The notes: generated by a model not told the origin, from the letters alone. Shown: positions 24,969 to 34,261, counted from the stretch's first letter. The stretch: 64,000 nucleotides of DNA from Leisingera daeponensis (GCF_019801465.1 NZ_JAHVJA010000001.1:248001-312000), one strand, 5' to 3'. Program-made: numbers and translations.

Positions 24969-26821
24969 TGCGCCTCGGCCTGCTCCAGTTTTTCCAGCGC
25001 CTCCATCCACAGGCCTTCTGCCCGTTCCAGCGCCTCGATGCACTCAGCGTGCTTTTTCTGCCAGACTGCCATGTCGGCCGCCTTGCCCGGTTCATACAGG
25101 CTAGGGTCGGCAAGCTTTTCGTCAAGCTTTTCACGCATTTCGCTGAGCTTCTCGACCCGTGTCTCGGATTTGCGGACCTCGGAACGCAGGGCGATCAGCA
25201 CCTCGCGGGAGGCGCGCTTGGGCTTGGCGGGCTTAGGCGCGTCGGCTTTGGCGGCGGGCTTTTCACGCGCCAGCAGCAGGGTGCGGTAGCTTTCCAGATC
25301 GCCGTCATAGGGTTTCACCGTGCCGTCCGAGACCAGCCACAGCCGGTCCGCCACAAGGCTCAGCAGATGCATGTCGTGGCTCACCAGGATCACCGCGCCG
25401 GAATAGGCGGTCAGCGCCTCGACCAGCGCTTCGCGGCTTTCGATGTCCAGGTGGTTGGTCGGCTCGTCGAGGATCAGCATATGGGGCGCGTCGATGGTGG
25501 CGATCAGCAGGCTGAGGCGTGCTTTTTGGCCGCCGGACAGGCGCCCGACCTCGGTTTCGGCCTGCGCGGCTCCCAGGCCAAAGCCAGCCAGCCGCGAGCG
25601 CCAGCGGGCCGGTGCCTCATCCGGGCGCAGGCGGCGCAAATGGTCCAGCGGGGTTTCATCGATATAGAGTTCATCCACCTGATGCTGTGCGAAGTAGCCG
25701 ATGCGCAGCTTGGAGGACCGGGTCAACTTGCCCGCCATCAGCGGCAGCCGGTCCGCCAGAAGTTTCGACAGCGTGGACTTGCCCTGACCATTTTTGCCCA
25801 GGAACGCAATGCGGTCGTCCTGGTCGATCCGCAGGTTCAGCCGCTTCAGGATTTCGGTTTCGCCATAGCCGGTGACGCCGCCCTCGATATGGATGATCGG
25901 CGGCGGCATTTCTTCCGGCTCGGGGAAGGTGAAGGCGCGCAGCGCGGCCTCCTGGGGGGTGGTGATCGGCTTCATCTTGGCGATCATCTTGAGCCGGGCC
26001 TGCGCCTGCACCGCCTTGGACGCCTTGGCGCGGAAGCGGTCGACGAAGCTTTGCAGGTGGGCGCGGCGGGCTTCCTGTTTCTTGGCTTCGGCCTGAGCCG
26101 CGAGGATGCGCGCAGCCCGGGTTTCGGCAAAGGTGTCATAGGGGCCCTGGTACAGGGTGAGCTTCTTGTCCTCCAGGTGCAGGATGGCGCCCACAGCCCG
26201 GTTCAGCAGCCCGCGGTCGTGGCTGACGATCAGCACCGTATGCGGGTATTTCGCCAGGTAGCTTTCCAGCCACAACGCGCCTTCGAGATCGAGGTAGTTG
26301 GTCGGCTCGTCCAGCAGCAGCAGGTCGGGCTGGGCAAACAGCACCGCAGCCAGCGCCACCCGCATCCGCCAGCCGCCGGAGAAGTCGGAGCAGGGGCGTT
26401 TCTGATCCTCGTCGTCAAAGCCCAGGCCCTTCAGGATGGAGGCGGCGCGCGCTTCGGCCGACCAGGCGTCGATATCGCTGAGCCGGGTCTGGATTTCGGC
26501 AATCCGTGCCGGGTCGGTGGCGCTGTCGGCTTCGGCCAGCAGGGCGGCGCGTTCGGTATCTGCAGCCAGAACCGTGTCGGTCAGCGACACATTGGACGAC
26601 GGCACCTCCTGCGCGACACCGCCGATGCGGGCCTTGGAGGGCAGGGTGATGCTGCCGGTTTCCAGCGCCAGCTCGCCCCGGATCAGCCGGAACAGAGTGG
26701 TTTTACCGGTGCCGTTGCGCCCGACCAGGCCGACCTTGTGGCCGGTGGGAATGGTGGCGGAAGCGCTCTCGATCAGCGGGCGGCCTTCGACCGAATAGGT
26801 GATGTCCTGAATGCGTAACAT
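24965..26821 (-). CDS. ABC-F family ATP-binding protein
   Basis: A 618-residue soluble protein with two ABC ATPase domains and no membrane part, as in the ABC-F ribosome-binding factors (Uup/YheS/EttA class). Each half has a Walker A (GRNGTGKTT and GKNGQGKST), a signature motif (FSGGW and LSGGQ) and a Walker B (LLLDEPTN and LILDEPTN). The linker between them carries the basic arm typical of the class, and a C-terminal helical, coiled-coil extension follows, closest to YheS. It probably acts on stalled or initiating ribosomes. The start at 26821 gives MLRIQDI, the family's usual opening strand. Confidence 0.9.
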   Translation of the reverse strand: MLRIQDITYSVEGRPLIESASATIPTGHKVGLVGRNGTGKTTLFRLIRGELALETGSITLPSKARIGGVAQEVPSSNVSLTDTVLAADTERAALLAEADSATDPARIAEIQTRLSDIDAWSAEARAASILKGLGFDDEDQKRPCSDFSGGWRMRVALAAVLFAQPDLLLLDEPTNYLDLEGALWLESYLAKYPHTVLIVSHDRGLLNRAVGAILHLEDKKLTLYQGPYDTFAETRAARILAAQAEAKKQEARRAHLQSFVDRFRAKASKAVQAQARLKMIAKMKPITTPQEAALRAFTFPEPEEMPPPIIHIEGGVTGYGETEILKRLNLRIDQDDRIAFLGKNGQGKSTLSKLLADRLPLMAGKLTRSSKLRIGYFAQHQVDELYIDETPLDHLRRLRPDEAPARWRSRLAGFGLGAAQAETEVGRLSGGQKARLSLLIATIDAPHMLILDEPTNHLDIESREALVEALTAYSGAVILVSHDMHLLSLVADRLWLVSDGTVKPYDGDLESYRTLLLAREKPAAKADAPKPAKPKRASREVLIALRSEVRKSETRVEKLSEMREKLDEKLADPSLYEPGKAADMAVWQKKHAECIEALERAEGLWMEALEKLEQAEAQ

Positions 26822-27021
26822 GATCAGCGGTGTGGCGCAGCAGCCGGAGGCTGTCAATCGGCCTGCCGCCTTCCTCCTGCTGAAAATAGACCCGCCGCAG
26901 GCGCGTGCGCCTGCGCGCGGTCCGAAAACGGCTTCCCAAGCGCGCCAAGCCATGTTAGGCGGCGCGCGGAGTTTCCGGCCCGGGGATACGCCCTGCGGCC
27001 CATCAATCAGGAGAATGCCAC

Positions 27022-27444
27022 ATGGCACTGGAACGCACTTTCTCGATCATCAAGCCCGATGCAACCCGCCGCAACCTGACCGGTAAGATCAACGCCAAGT
27101 TCGAAGAAGCCGGCCTGCGCATCGTGGCGCAGAAGCGCATTCACATGACCAAAGAGCAGGCAGGCAAGTTCTACGAAGTGCACGCCGAGCGCCCGTTCTA
27201 TGACGAACTGTGCGAGTTCATGTCCTCCGCTCCGGTGGTCGTGCAGGTTCTGGAAGGCGAAAACGCCATTGCCAAGAACCGTGAAGTGATGGGCGCCACC
27301 AATCCCGCTGATGCGGCCGCCGGCACCATTCGCGCCGAGTTCGCTGAATCGGTCGGCGAAAACTCCGTTCACGGTTCCGACGCGCCGGAAACCGCTGCGG
27401 TGGAAATCGCCTACTTCTTCTCCGGCATCGAGCTGGTCGGCTAA
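27022..27444 (+). CDS. ndk: Nucleoside diphosphate kinase
   Basis: A 140-residue NDK that moves the gamma phosphate from ATP to nucleoside diphosphates through a phosphohistidine. The catalytic histidine is His117 in NSVHGSD, and the IIKPDA strand at residues 9-14 and the [11 protein letters not shown] loop bind nucleotide. The length is exactly that of the bacterial family. An AGGAG sequence lies eight bases upstream of the ATG. It is monocistronic, with a strong terminator after it, and is divergent from the ABC-F gene with a 200-base intergenic region. Confidence 0.97.
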   Translation: MALERTFSIIKPDATRRNLTGKINAKFEEAGLRIVAQKRIHMTKEQAGKFYEVHAERPFYDELCEFMSSAPVVVQVLEGENAIAKNREVMGATNPADAAAGTIRAEFAESVGENSVHGSDAPETAAVEIAYFFSGIELVG

Positions 27445-27471
27445 GCTTCAGGCTTAACTGCGCTAAGATAC

Positions 27472-27507
27472 AAAGGGGCTGCAGCTTGGCGCTGGCAGCC
27501 CCTTTTT
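27472..27507 (+). terminator. Rho-independent terminator of ndk
   Basis: A ten-base-pair stem (AAGGGGCTGC with its complement) and a run of five T follow the ndk stop by about 30 bases. The opposite strand also has an A-rich flank, so it may serve the convergent DUF4112 gene. Confidence 0.85.
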
Positions 27508-27523
27508 CATGATCAGTCCGGTT

Positions 27524-28060
27524 TCATGAATCGAGCGTCCGGTTCAGCGGATGCTGCCACGAAGCCTGTTTGTGCGGTTTCCGCCGATGGAGCGCACCGG
27601 GGTGGTGCGCGCCGACATAAGTGGGCGCCAGCCGCAGTTCGCGCGGCGCGGTCAGACTGGAAAAGCGCTTGCGACCGAGGCGTTTCGGCAGCGGCTCATC
27701 GCTGGCGGCCCGCTCCTCGAAATGGCGGCGGAGCAGGTCGGTGTTGCGGGTATTGGCCTTCCAGGCCACGTCGAACAGATCGCCGGCCAGCGGGATAGAG
27801 CCGATGAGGGCATCGACGCCGATATTGGCCGCCATCCGGGCCAGTATTGGAGCGGAAGCCCCCATGCGGTAGCCGGAATAGAGGATATACCCCGCAGGGA
27901 TCAGCGCAATGGTGTCACCAACGCCGGGAACCAGGCCCGCAATGCTGTCCCAACCGATCCGCACCCCGATCAGCGGGATGCGGAAGGCACGGTCCATGCG
28001 ATGCGCCAGGCGCTCCAGCGCCTGCAGCTGCTTGTGATGATGTTTGGCAAGATCAGGCAT
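27524..28060 (-). CDS. DUF4112 domain membrane protein
   Basis: A 178-residue protein of the DUF4112 family: an LERLAHRMDRAFRIP amphipathic helix, a GWDSIAGLVPGVGDTIALIPAGYI hydrophobic hairpin, and GSIPLAGDLFDVAWKANTRN, the family's most conserved part. The C-terminal 45 residues are basic and probably unstructured. The family is predicted to sit in the membrane and is uncharacterised. Its start overlaps the end of the YqaE/Pmp3-like gene by eight bases; both are small membrane proteins and may act together in membrane stress. The start at 28060 is chosen because it follows the normal family N-terminus. Confidence 0.85.
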   Translation of the reverse strand: MPDLAKHHHKQLQALERLAHRMDRAFRIPLIGVRIGWDSIAGLVPGVGDTIALIPAGYILYSGYRMGASAPILARMAANIGVDALIGSIPLAGDLFDVAWKANTRNTDLLRRHFEERAASDEPLPKRLGRKRFSSLTAPRELRLAPTYVGAHHPGALHRRKPHKQASWQHPLNRTLDS

Positions 28061-28223
28061 GTTCAGGCGTCCTTGCGATGATCCAGACCGCATGCACGAT
28101 GCCCGGGATGTAGCCGAGAAGCGTCAGCAGAATGTTGAGCCAGAAATGCTTGCCAAGCCCCACCTGCAGGAACACGCCCAGCGGCGGCAGAATGACGGCG
28201 AAAATAATGCGGATCAGGTCCAT
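28053..28223 (-). CDS. YqaE/Pmp3 family small membrane protein
   Basis: A 56-residue proteolipid of the YqaE/Pmp3 (UPF0057) family. It consists of two membrane helices joined by a short loop: FAVILPPLGVFLQVGLG with the family's P-P-L-G-V motif, then FWLNILLTLLGYIPGIVHAVWII with G-Y-I-P-G. Members in yeast and plants protect membrane potential under salt or cold stress; the bacterial role is less clear. The ATG at 28223 is preceded by an AGGAG. It overlaps the DUF4112 gene and is the first gene of the pair. Confidence 0.9.
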   Translation of the reverse strand: MDLIRIIFAVILPPLGVFLQVGLGKHFWLNILLTLLGYIPGIVHAVWIIARTPEHA

Positions 28224-28371
28224 GCCGGTACTCCTTGTGTCGAGCCAATCTCGGGGGCTCAACGCCTGAAGCCGGAAAATGGTTGCATCTGCGCCTGCGC
28301 TGCCGTCCGGGCGGCGGCAGCGCCCTGTGCCAAGACTCCCGGCCGGTCCGGCCGGGTCTGAAGCGGGGCGG

Positions 28372-28719
28372 TCAGAGCGCCTTGAGGTCCGCGGGGCTGG
28401 CCCGCACGCCGATCGCGTCCAGCTCTGCCAGCAGTTTGGAGCTGTGCTGCGGGCGGACCTCTGCCTTGATCGCGTCGAAACGTTTGCGCAGCTCTTCCTT
28501 TTCCTTGCCCTTGCAATCGTTCCAGGGCCGCCCCTGCAGCGCCATCACCAGCACGTAGTAGCCGATGAAATGCGGCCGGGTGCCGTGTTGCAGCAGCCTG
28601 GCATAAGCCGCATCGGCACCAATGGCGCGCAGCTCCTCGGCGGAGGCGATGCCGGCCCGGTGGCAGGCTTCCTCGTATGCGGGGCCGAGGTTGCGGATGG
28701 AGGAAATGGCAGTGTTCAT
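28372..28719 (-). CDS. TfoX C-terminal domain protein
   Basis: A 115-residue protein with the TfoX C-terminal (helix-hairpin-helix-like) fold: SSIRNLGPAYEEACHRAGIASAEELRAIGADAAY is the standard pattern, followed by a helical region with YYVLVMALQGRPWND. TfoX/Sxy proteins regulate natural competence in gammaproteobacteria, but stand-alone C-terminal domains in alphaproteobacteria have no proven role. There is no N-terminal TfoX domain. It is divergent from the P450 gene with 162 bases between the starts. In a genome that seems to make gene transfer agents, a DNA-uptake link would be attractive but is only a guess. Confidence 0.8.
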   Translation of the reverse strand: MNTAISSIRNLGPAYEEACHRAGIASAEELRAIGADAAYARLLQHGTRPHFIGYYVLVMALQGRPWNDCKGKEKEELRKRFDAIKAEVRPQHSSKLLAELDAIGVRASPADLKAL

Positions 28720-28881
28720 GGTTTGTTTCTATCCGGAGCGCCCGCATTTGTCACGCGGAAATCCGCCGTGTTCGGAACCGCGGTTCTGGGTGTCTGACGC
28801 TGTGTTCCGCGCTGGATTGGGTGATTGACAGTCGCATTTGCGGGGGAAACCCTGCTGCAAAAGCCAGCAGGAGGGCGACGG

Positions 28882-30117
28882 ATGAGCGATACGGTGCATG
28901 GGCCTGTGAATGTTGAGGGATTTGATCTGGCGGATCCGCCTGCCGGCTTTGCCGGCAATCCCTTCCCTTACTATGACGCGTTGCTGCGGGAGGCACCGGT
29001 GCTGCCGCAGCCGGACGGGTCGCTGCTGGTCTGCCGCCACGCCGACCTGGACCGGATTTACCGTGACACCGCCTTGTTTTCCTCGGACAAGAAACGGGTT
29101 TTCGGCCCCAAGTACGGCCCGGGCTCGCCGCTGTTTGAACATCACACGTCCTCTCTGGTTTTCTCTGACCCGCCGCTGCACACGCGGGTGCGCAAGATCA
29201 TGACCTCGGCCTTGACGCCGCGGGCCATTGCAAAGATGGAGCCGGGACTGATTGAAACCGTCGACCATCTGCTGGAACGGATGGCGGGCCGGACCGAGGT
29301 GGACCTGATCGGCGACTTCGCTGCCTCTATCCCGGTTCAGATCATCGGTAACCTGCTTGATGTTCCGATGGAGGAACGGGCGCCGCTGCGCGACTGGTCG
29401 CTGGCAATCCTGGGGGCGCTGGAACCCGCGCTGAGCGAGGCGGAACTGGCCGCCGGCCACCGCGCGGTGGAGGAGTTCAAGGCATATCTGCGAGACCTGA
29501 TTGCCCGGCGGCGGTCAAATCCGGGGGATATCGAAACCGACGTACTGACCCGGCTGATCAACGGCGTGGGCGCCGAGGGCACCCTCAGCGAGATCGAACT
29601 GATACAAAACTGCATCTTCATACTGAATGCGGGTCATGAGACCACCACCAATCTGATCGGAAACGGTTTGGCGCTGCTGCATGACCATCCGGAGCAAAGG
29701 CGGCGGCTGCTGGCGCAGCCGGAGCTGATCAAGCCCGCGGTGGAGGAAATGCTGCGGTTCCGCTCTCCGAACCAGCTGGGCAACCGCGAAACGACGGCAG
29801 AGGCCGAGATCGGCGGTGTCCGGGTTCCGGCAGGAACCAACCTGCATCTGGTGATCGGCGCGGCTAACCGTGATCCGGAGGTGTTCGAGAAACCCGGGGA
29901 TTTCGACATCACCAGGACGCCGAACCGGCATCTGGCCTTTGCCGGCGGCCCGCATGTCTGTGTCGGGCTGACACTGGCGCGGCTGGAGGGAAGGATCGCC
30001 ATTGAACGCCTGCTGCGCCGGTTTCCGGACTACCGTTTGCTGCAAGGGCGGCGGGTCCAGGGCGGACGGATCCGGTTCCGCGGCTATGCGGCGCTGCCTG
30101 CGAACCTTGGGGGATAA
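28882..30117 (+). CDS. Cytochrome P450
   Basis: A 411-residue soluble bacterial P450 that would hydroxylate an unknown substrate using electrons from a ferredoxin system not in the window. The I-helix AGHETT lies at 250-255, the ExxR pair at Glu289/Arg292, and the haem motif FAGGPHVCVG has its thiolate at Cys360. A distinctive NRETTAEAEIGG segment after ExxR resembles CYP groups that act on terpenoids or fatty acids. The ATG at 28882 is preceded by AGGAGG. It is convergent with the AraC gene and next to the dmdC-dmdD locus, which might share control, though P450s are not part of DMSP demethylation. Confidence 0.9.
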   Translation: MSDTVHGPVNVEGFDLADPPAGFAGNPFPYYDALLREAPVLPQPDGSLLVCRHADLDRIYRDTALFSSDKKRVFGPKYGPGSPLFEHHTSSLVFSDPPLHTRVRKIMTSALTPRAIAKMEPGLIETVDHLLERMAGRTEVDLIGDFAASIPVQIIGNLLDVPMEERAPLRDWSLAILGALEPALSEAELAAGHRAVEEFKAYLRDLIARRRSNPGDIETDVLTRLINGVGAEGTLSEIELIQNCIFILNAGHETTTNLIGNGLALLHDHPEQRRRLLAQPELIKPAVEEMLRFRSPNQLGNRETTAEAEIGGVRVPAGTNLHLVIGAANRDPEVFEKPGDFDITRTPNRHLAFAGGPHVCVGLTLARLEGRIAIERLLRRFPDYRLLQGRRVQGGRIRFRGYAALPANLGG

Positions 30118-30145
30118 GGCAGCAGCCGCTTTTCTGAAGCCTCGG

Positions 30146-31171
30146 TCAGGCTGAGGGGGACTTGTACGAACTCGGCGGGGCGCCGGTCCAGCGGCGGAAC
30201 GCCCGGTGAAAATTCGCCGCGGAGGAAAACCCGACGTCCTGCGATATTTCCTCGATGCTTTTCTTGCCGGTTTGCAGGTCTCGGATGGCAAGGTCGCGGC
30301 GCAGCCCGTCCTTGATGGCCTGAAACGAGGTTTCTTCCGCTTCCAGGCGCCGCATCAGCGTTCTGGGTGTGACGTTCAGCGCCTTCGCCGCGTCCGGCAG
30401 CTGGCAGCTCTCCCAGCTGGTCTGGAACAGGAACTCCCGCACCTTCAGCGACTGGGTGTGTTCGCGGAACCTGGTGAAGATCCAGTCGCGGGGCGCACGG
30501 GCCAGAAACGCGTTCAGTTCCGCGTTGCTGCGGAGGCCGGGGAGGCCTAGCTTCCCGGTTTCGAAGACAATAGCCGAACAGGGGGCCTCGAAGCGCACCG
30601 GGGCGGGAAAAATGGCCGCATAATCCTGCGCAAAGCCGGGCCGTTCAAAGGCAAAGTGCACCGCCCGGACCGGCACCTCATAGCCGGCCAGCCACGAGAG
30701 CAGCCCGTGTGCCAGTTTCAGGATCAGCATGTGGCCGAACCGCTGCACGGGCTGCGCGCCTTGTGGCACCAGCTGCAGGCCGGTGGTGGCATTGTCCTCA
30801 GTCAGATCGATCCGGTAGTCGTCCAGCAGCAGGTTCCAGAAAGTGGAAAAGCGGTGCAGGGCGGCGGGCAGCGTGCCGGCCTCGCGGACCGTCGTCAGCA
30901 GGTGCTGTAAGGCCCTGGGGCGTACCGGGCGGCTCCACAGGCCTGTCATCTCGTCCTTGGTTTCAACAGCGGCAATCTGATAGAGGCGGACGATCTGGTC
31001 CAAGGTGACCCGGTGCGACAGCTGCCCCGCGGACAGGTGCAGGCCAGCGCGCTGCAGGAAGGACTCCAGCTGGCCGTCCGTGCAGCAGCGCCGCAGTGCT
31101 GAGATCCAATCCCCGGCAAACTGCGGCGACACTGTTGCAAGGCTGGAAGAATCTGGTGCGGAGAGCTGCAT
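30146..31171 (-). CDS. AraC family transcriptional regulator
   Basis: A 341-residue regulator of the AraC family in the long OruR/ArgR-like class: an N-terminal ligand-sensing domain (about 1-230) and a C-terminal double helix-turn-helix with the signature SIEEISQDVGFSSAANFHRAFRRWTGAPPSSYK in the last 45 residues. The start at 31171 gives the usual length; an upstream in-frame start would run into the shared promoter. It is divergent from dmdC with 112 bases between the starts, so it is the likely activator of the dmdC-dmdD operon. The ligand is unknown, though a DMSP-pathway intermediate would be logical. Confidence 0.88.
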   Translation of the reverse strand: MQLSAPDSSSLATVSPQFAGDWISALRRCCTDGQLESFLQRAGLHLSAGQLSHRVTLDQIVRLYQIAAVETKDEMTGLWSRPVRPRALQHLLTTVREAGTLPAALHRFSTFWNLLLDDYRIDLTEDNATTGLQLVPQGAQPVQRFGHMLILKLAHGLLSWLAGYEVPVRAVHFAFERPGFAQDYAAIFPAPVRFEAPCSAIVFETGKLGLPGLRSNAELNAFLARAPRDWIFTRFREHTQSLKVREFLFQTSWESCQLPDAAKALNVTPRTLMRRLEAEETSFQAIKDGLRRDLAIRDLQTGKKSIEEISQDVGFSSAANFHRAFRRWTGAPPSSYKSPSA

Positions 31172-31283
31172 GGCGTTCGAGCGGTTTGTCACTTTCTGAT
31201 AGGATAATGTCTGTATTGAACGTGGGCCAGGCGTCTTGCAACGCGTATCTGGCATGAATGAACAATAATCCGGAGCGACGGAA

Positions 31284-33038
31284 ATGACCTATCAGGCCCC
31301 CATTCGCGATATCATGTTCAACATCGAGCACCTGCCGGCAGCGCCGGAGGCGGCTTCGGCAGGCAGCGGCATTGAGCTTGCGGATATCGAGGCGGCACTG
31401 GAGGGGCTGGGGCGTTTCTGTTCAGATGTCATCGCGCCCCTGTCCAGAACCGGGGATGAGGCCGGTGCGCGGCTCGACGGTGCAGAGGCCGTGCTGCCGG
31501 ACCCCTATGCACAGGCCTATGCGCAATTCGCAGAGATGGGATGGCAGAGCCTGCCGCACCCGGAGGAGTTCGGCGGCATGGGGCTGCCGCGGGCGGCTGC
31601 GGCGGCTGCAACGGAGATCCTGAATGCTTCCGACCTGAGCTTTGGCCTGTGCCCGCTGCTGACCGACGGCGCAGTGGAGGCGCTGCTGCTGACCGGATCG
31701 GATGCCCAGAAGCAGAAGTACCTGGAACCGATGATTTCCGGCCGCTGGTCGGGCACCATGAACCTGACAGAGCCGCAGGCCGGCAGTGATCTGGGGCGGG
31801 TGCGCTGCAAGGCGGAGCCTGCTGCGGACGGCACCTATGCAGTCAGCGGGACCAAGATTTTCATCACCTACGGAGAGCACGGGCTGACGGAAAACATCAT
31901 CCACCTGGTGCTGGCCCGCACCCCGGACGCCCCGGCGGGCCCCAAGGGGCTGAGCCTGTTCATCGTGCCGAAGTTTCTGGTGGGGGAAGACGGCACGCCG
32001 GGCCGCCGCAATGCGGTGACTTGCGTCAGCCTGGAGCACAAGCTGGGCGTTCGCGCCAGCCCGACCGCGGTGCTGGAATACGACGGGGCAACCGGGTTTC
32101 TGGTGGGCGAGGAAAACCGCGGGCTCGAGTATATGTTCGTGATGATGCGCGCCGCGCGCTTTGCCGTTGGCGTGCAGGGGGTGGCGGTGTCCGAGCGGGC
32201 CTGCCAGCACGCGCTGGAATATGCGCAGGAACGGGTGCAGAGCCGTCCGGTGGATGGCAGCAGCAAGGACGCGGCTCCGATCATCCGGCACCCGGACGTC
32301 CAGCGGATGCTGCTGCGGATGCGGGCGCTGACCGAAGGCGGCCGGGCGCTGGCGATCGCCACCGCGGGCTGGCTGGACCTGGCCAAACAGGGCGGCATTG
32401 ACGCTTTGGACATGGCCGAATTCCTGGTGCCGCTGGTCAAGGCCTTCTGCACCGAGCGCTCGCTGGAAGTCACCTCTCTCGGGGTGCAGGTCCATGGCGG
32501 CATGGGGTTCATTGAAGAAACCGGAGTTGCCCAGTTCTACCGGGATGCCCGGATCCTGCCGATCTATGAGGGCACCACTGCAATCCAGGCAAACGACCTG
32601 CTGGGCCGCAAGGTGCTGCGGGACGGCGGCGCAACCGCACGCCGCTTCGCCGGGCTGGTGCAGGAGACCGAACAGGCCCTGCTGCAGGGAAGCGAACCGG
32701 CGCAGGCCGTGGCGAAGCGCCTGGGCGATGCCCGCCAGGCGTTTGAGGACAGCCTCGCCTGGCTGCTGGACAATGCCGCGGCGGACCCGAATGCGGCCTA
32801 TGGCGGCAGTGTTCCTTTCCTCATGCTGACTGGCAATCTGGCAGTGGCCTGGCAGCTTGGCAGGTCCGTTCTGGCGGCCAGCGCCAGGCTGGAGCAGGGG
32901 GAAGACACGGCCTTTATGACTCAGAAGATCGCCACGGCGGTGTTTTACGCGCAGCACATTCTGGTGGAGTGCGGCGCCGAACGCCTGCGCATCACCGAGG
33001 GCAGCGCGAGCCTGAGCGATGCCGCGCTCCATCTTTGA
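31284..33038 (+). CDS. dmdC: 3-methylmercaptopropionyl-CoA dehydrogenase (acyl-CoA dehydrogenase family)
   Basis: A 584-residue FAD-dependent acyl-CoA dehydrogenase of the long form used in DMSP demethylation, oxidising methylmercaptopropionyl-CoA to methylthioacryloyl-CoA. Visible features are the FAD/substrate loop [13 protein letters not shown] (159-171), the [21 protein letters not shown] segment, and the base Glu429 in IYEGTT, close to the position reported for Ruegeria DmdC. The C-terminal extension is typical. A GGAG at eight bases precedes the ATG. dmdD follows 56 bases later and the AraC gene is divergent. A general fatty-acid role cannot be excluded from this protein alone, but the dmdD neighbour makes DmdC likely. 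Confidence 0.87.
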   Translation: MTYQAPIRDIMFNIEHLPAAPEAASAGSGIELADIEAALEGLGRFCSDVIAPLSRTGDEAGARLDGAEAVLPDPYAQAYAQFAEMGWQSLPHPEEFGGMGLPRAAAAAATEILNASDLSFGLCPLLTDGAVEALLLTGSDAQKQKYLEPMISGRWSGTMNLTEPQAGSDLGRVRCKAEPAADGTYAVSGTKIFITYGEHGLTENIIHLVLARTPDAPAGPKGLSLFIVPKFLVGEDGTPGRRNAVTCVSLEHKLGVRASPTAVLEYDGATGFLVGEENRGLEYMFVMMRAARFAVGVQGVAVSERACQHALEYAQERVQSRPVDGSSKDAAPIIRHPDVQRMLLRMRALTEGGRALAIATAGWLDLAKQGGIDALDMAEFLVPLVKAFCTERSLEVTSLGVQVHGGMGFIEETGVAQFYRDARILPIYEGTTAIQANDLLGRKVLRDGGATARRFAGLVQETEQALLQGSEPAQAVAKRLGDARQAFEDSLAWLLDNAAADPNAAYGGSVPFLMLTGNLAVAWQLGRSVLAASARLEQGEDTAFMTQKIATAVFYAQHILVECGAERLRITEGSASLSDAALHL

Positions 33039-33094
33039 ACATCAAGTCACGGCGGCACGGACAAGTGCCGGAAAATAAGGGAAGGGCCAGAACC

Positions 33095-33901
33095 ATGACC
33101 CAAGCAGCAAATGCGCAATCTTTCGAAAACCTGGAGATCGAACAGCAGGACAACGGCGTCAGCATCGTCTGGCTGAACCGGCCGACCAAGCGCAACGCGC
33201 TGGATACCGCGACCATCGAGGAACTGGTCAGCTTCTTCAGCACTGCCCACCGCAACGGGGTGAAGGCCGTGGTGCTGGCGGGGAAGGGCGACCACTTCTG
33301 CGCTGGCCTCGACCTGGTCGAGCATTGGAAGGCGGACCGCAGCCCCGACGATTTCATGCATGTGTGCCTGCGCTGGCATGAAGCCTTCAACAAGATGGAA
33401 TACGGCGGCGTCCCGGTTATCGCAGCGCTGCAAGGCGCGGTTGTCGGCGGCGGTCTGGAGCTTGCAAGTGCTGCCCATATCCGGGTGATCGATCAGAGCA
33501 CCTATTTTGCGCTTCCCGAAGGCCAGCGCGGCATCTTCACCGGCGGCGGCGCCACCATCCGGGTCTCCGACATGATCGGAAAGTACCGGATGATCGACAT
33601 GATTCTGACCGGCCGCGTCTATCAGGGCCAGGAAGCGGTAGAACTGGGGCTGGCACAGTACATCACCGAAGGCTCCAGTTTCGACAAGGCGCTGGAACTG
33701 GCCGACAAGATTGCCGAAAACCTGCCGCTGACCAACTACGCGATCTGCTCGGCGATCAGCCATCTGAACAACATGTCCGGCATGGATGCGGCTTATGCCG
33801 AGGCGGTTGTGGCAGGTGTGGTGAACACCCAGCCGGCCGCGCGCGAGCGCCTGGAGGCCTTTGCCAACAAGACCGCTGCACGGGTGCGTCCCAACAGCTG
33901 A
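33095..33901 (+). CDS. dmdD: Methylthioacryloyl-CoA hydratase (crotonase family)
   Basis: A 268-residue crotonase-fold enzyme that hydrates methylthioacryloyl-CoA, leading to methanethiol, acetaldehyde and CoA release, the last step of the DMSP demethylation route. The acid/base pair is Glu122 and Glu142, one residue off the Glu121/Glu141 reported for Ruegeria pomeroyi DmdD. The oxyanion-hole segments [12 protein letters not shown] and [15 protein letters not shown] and the [15 protein letters not shown] loop match that enzyme as I recall it. The start at 33095 gives the normal length. It forms an operon with dmdC. A role in general beta-oxidation is less likely given these matches. Confidence 0.9.
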   Translation: MTQAANAQSFENLEIEQQDNGVSIVWLNRPTKRNALDTATIEELVSFFSTAHRNGVKAVVLAGKGDHFCAGLDLVEHWKADRSPDDFMHVCLRWHEAFNKMEYGGVPVIAALQGAVVGGGLELASAAHIRVIDQSTYFALPEGQRGIFTGGGATIRVSDMIGKYRMIDMILTGRVYQGQEAVELGLAQYITEGSSFDKALELADKIAENLPLTNYAICSAISHLNNMSGMDAAYAEAVVAGVVNTQPAARERLEAFANKTAARVRPNS

Positions 33902-33914
33902 TCCTGCAAAGCGT

Positions 33915-33957
33915 GCCGCCAGGGGCGCAAGAAACCTGGCGGCCAGCTGCCTTTTCC
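33915..33957 (+). terminator. Probable terminator of dmdC-dmdD
   Basis: A nine-base-pair stem (GCCGCCAGG at 33915 with its complement at 33935-33943) with an eleven-base loop lies just after dmdD; a TTTT occurs a little later, at 33952-33955. Confidence 0.5.
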
Positions 33958-34002
33958 CGGGTGCCGGGCCTGAACGGCGGATGCCCGGTCCGGGCCATTG
34001 TC

Positions 34003-34041
34003 CCAAAAGAAAAGGGCTTAGCGATTATTCGCTAAGCCCTT
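34003..34041 (-). terminator. Rho-independent terminator of the first tRNA-Asn
   Basis: A perfect twelve-base-pair stem (34012-34023 with 34030-34041) is followed on the minus strand by a T-rich stretch, eight bases after the tRNA CCA end. Confidence 0.85.
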
Positions 34042-34049
34042 GAATTCTT

Positions 34050-34124
34050 TGGCTCCGGCGGTAGGGATCGAACCTACGACCAATTGATTAACAGTCAACT
34101 GCTCTACCGCTGAGCTACGCCGGA
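34050..34124 (-). tRNA. tRNA-Asn(GTT), copy 1
   Basis: A complete 75-base cloverleaf on the minus strand. The acceptor stem begins TCCGGCG and pairs with CGCCGGA, followed by G as discriminator and an encoded CCA. The D-arm carries AGCTCAGCGGTAGAGC, the anticodon loop reads CTGTTAA with GTT at the anticodon, and the T-loop is GGTTCGATC. It is identical to the second copy about 1.07 kb away. A matching promoter lies upstream and a strong terminator downstream, so this is an independently transcribed gene. Confidence 0.97.
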
Positions 34125-34135
34125 ACATGTGGCGT

Positions 34136-34164
34136 CGTATAGGGTTTCCGATCTGCGGCGTCCA
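34136..34164 (-). promoter_or_regulatory. tRNA-Asn copy 1 promoter
   Basis: On the minus strand, TGGACG (34159-34164) and TATACG (34136-34141) are separated by 17 bases, just before the tRNA. The same elements with the same spacing precede copy 2. Confidence 0.75.
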
Positions 34165-34261
34165 GAGGAAATTCTCATGCCGGAGAAATTTTTTCGAGGC
34201 GCCGAGCGGCATGCGGGCGCCGGCAGTGGAGAGAGGCAAAAATCCTCTCCTTTGCCTGCGG

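Noticed and set aside
24953-26818. A 621-residue plus-strand frame opposite the ABC-F gene
   Set aside because: Low-complexity Gly/His/Gln composition and no start signal; the ABC-F protein on the other strand has complete Walker motifs.
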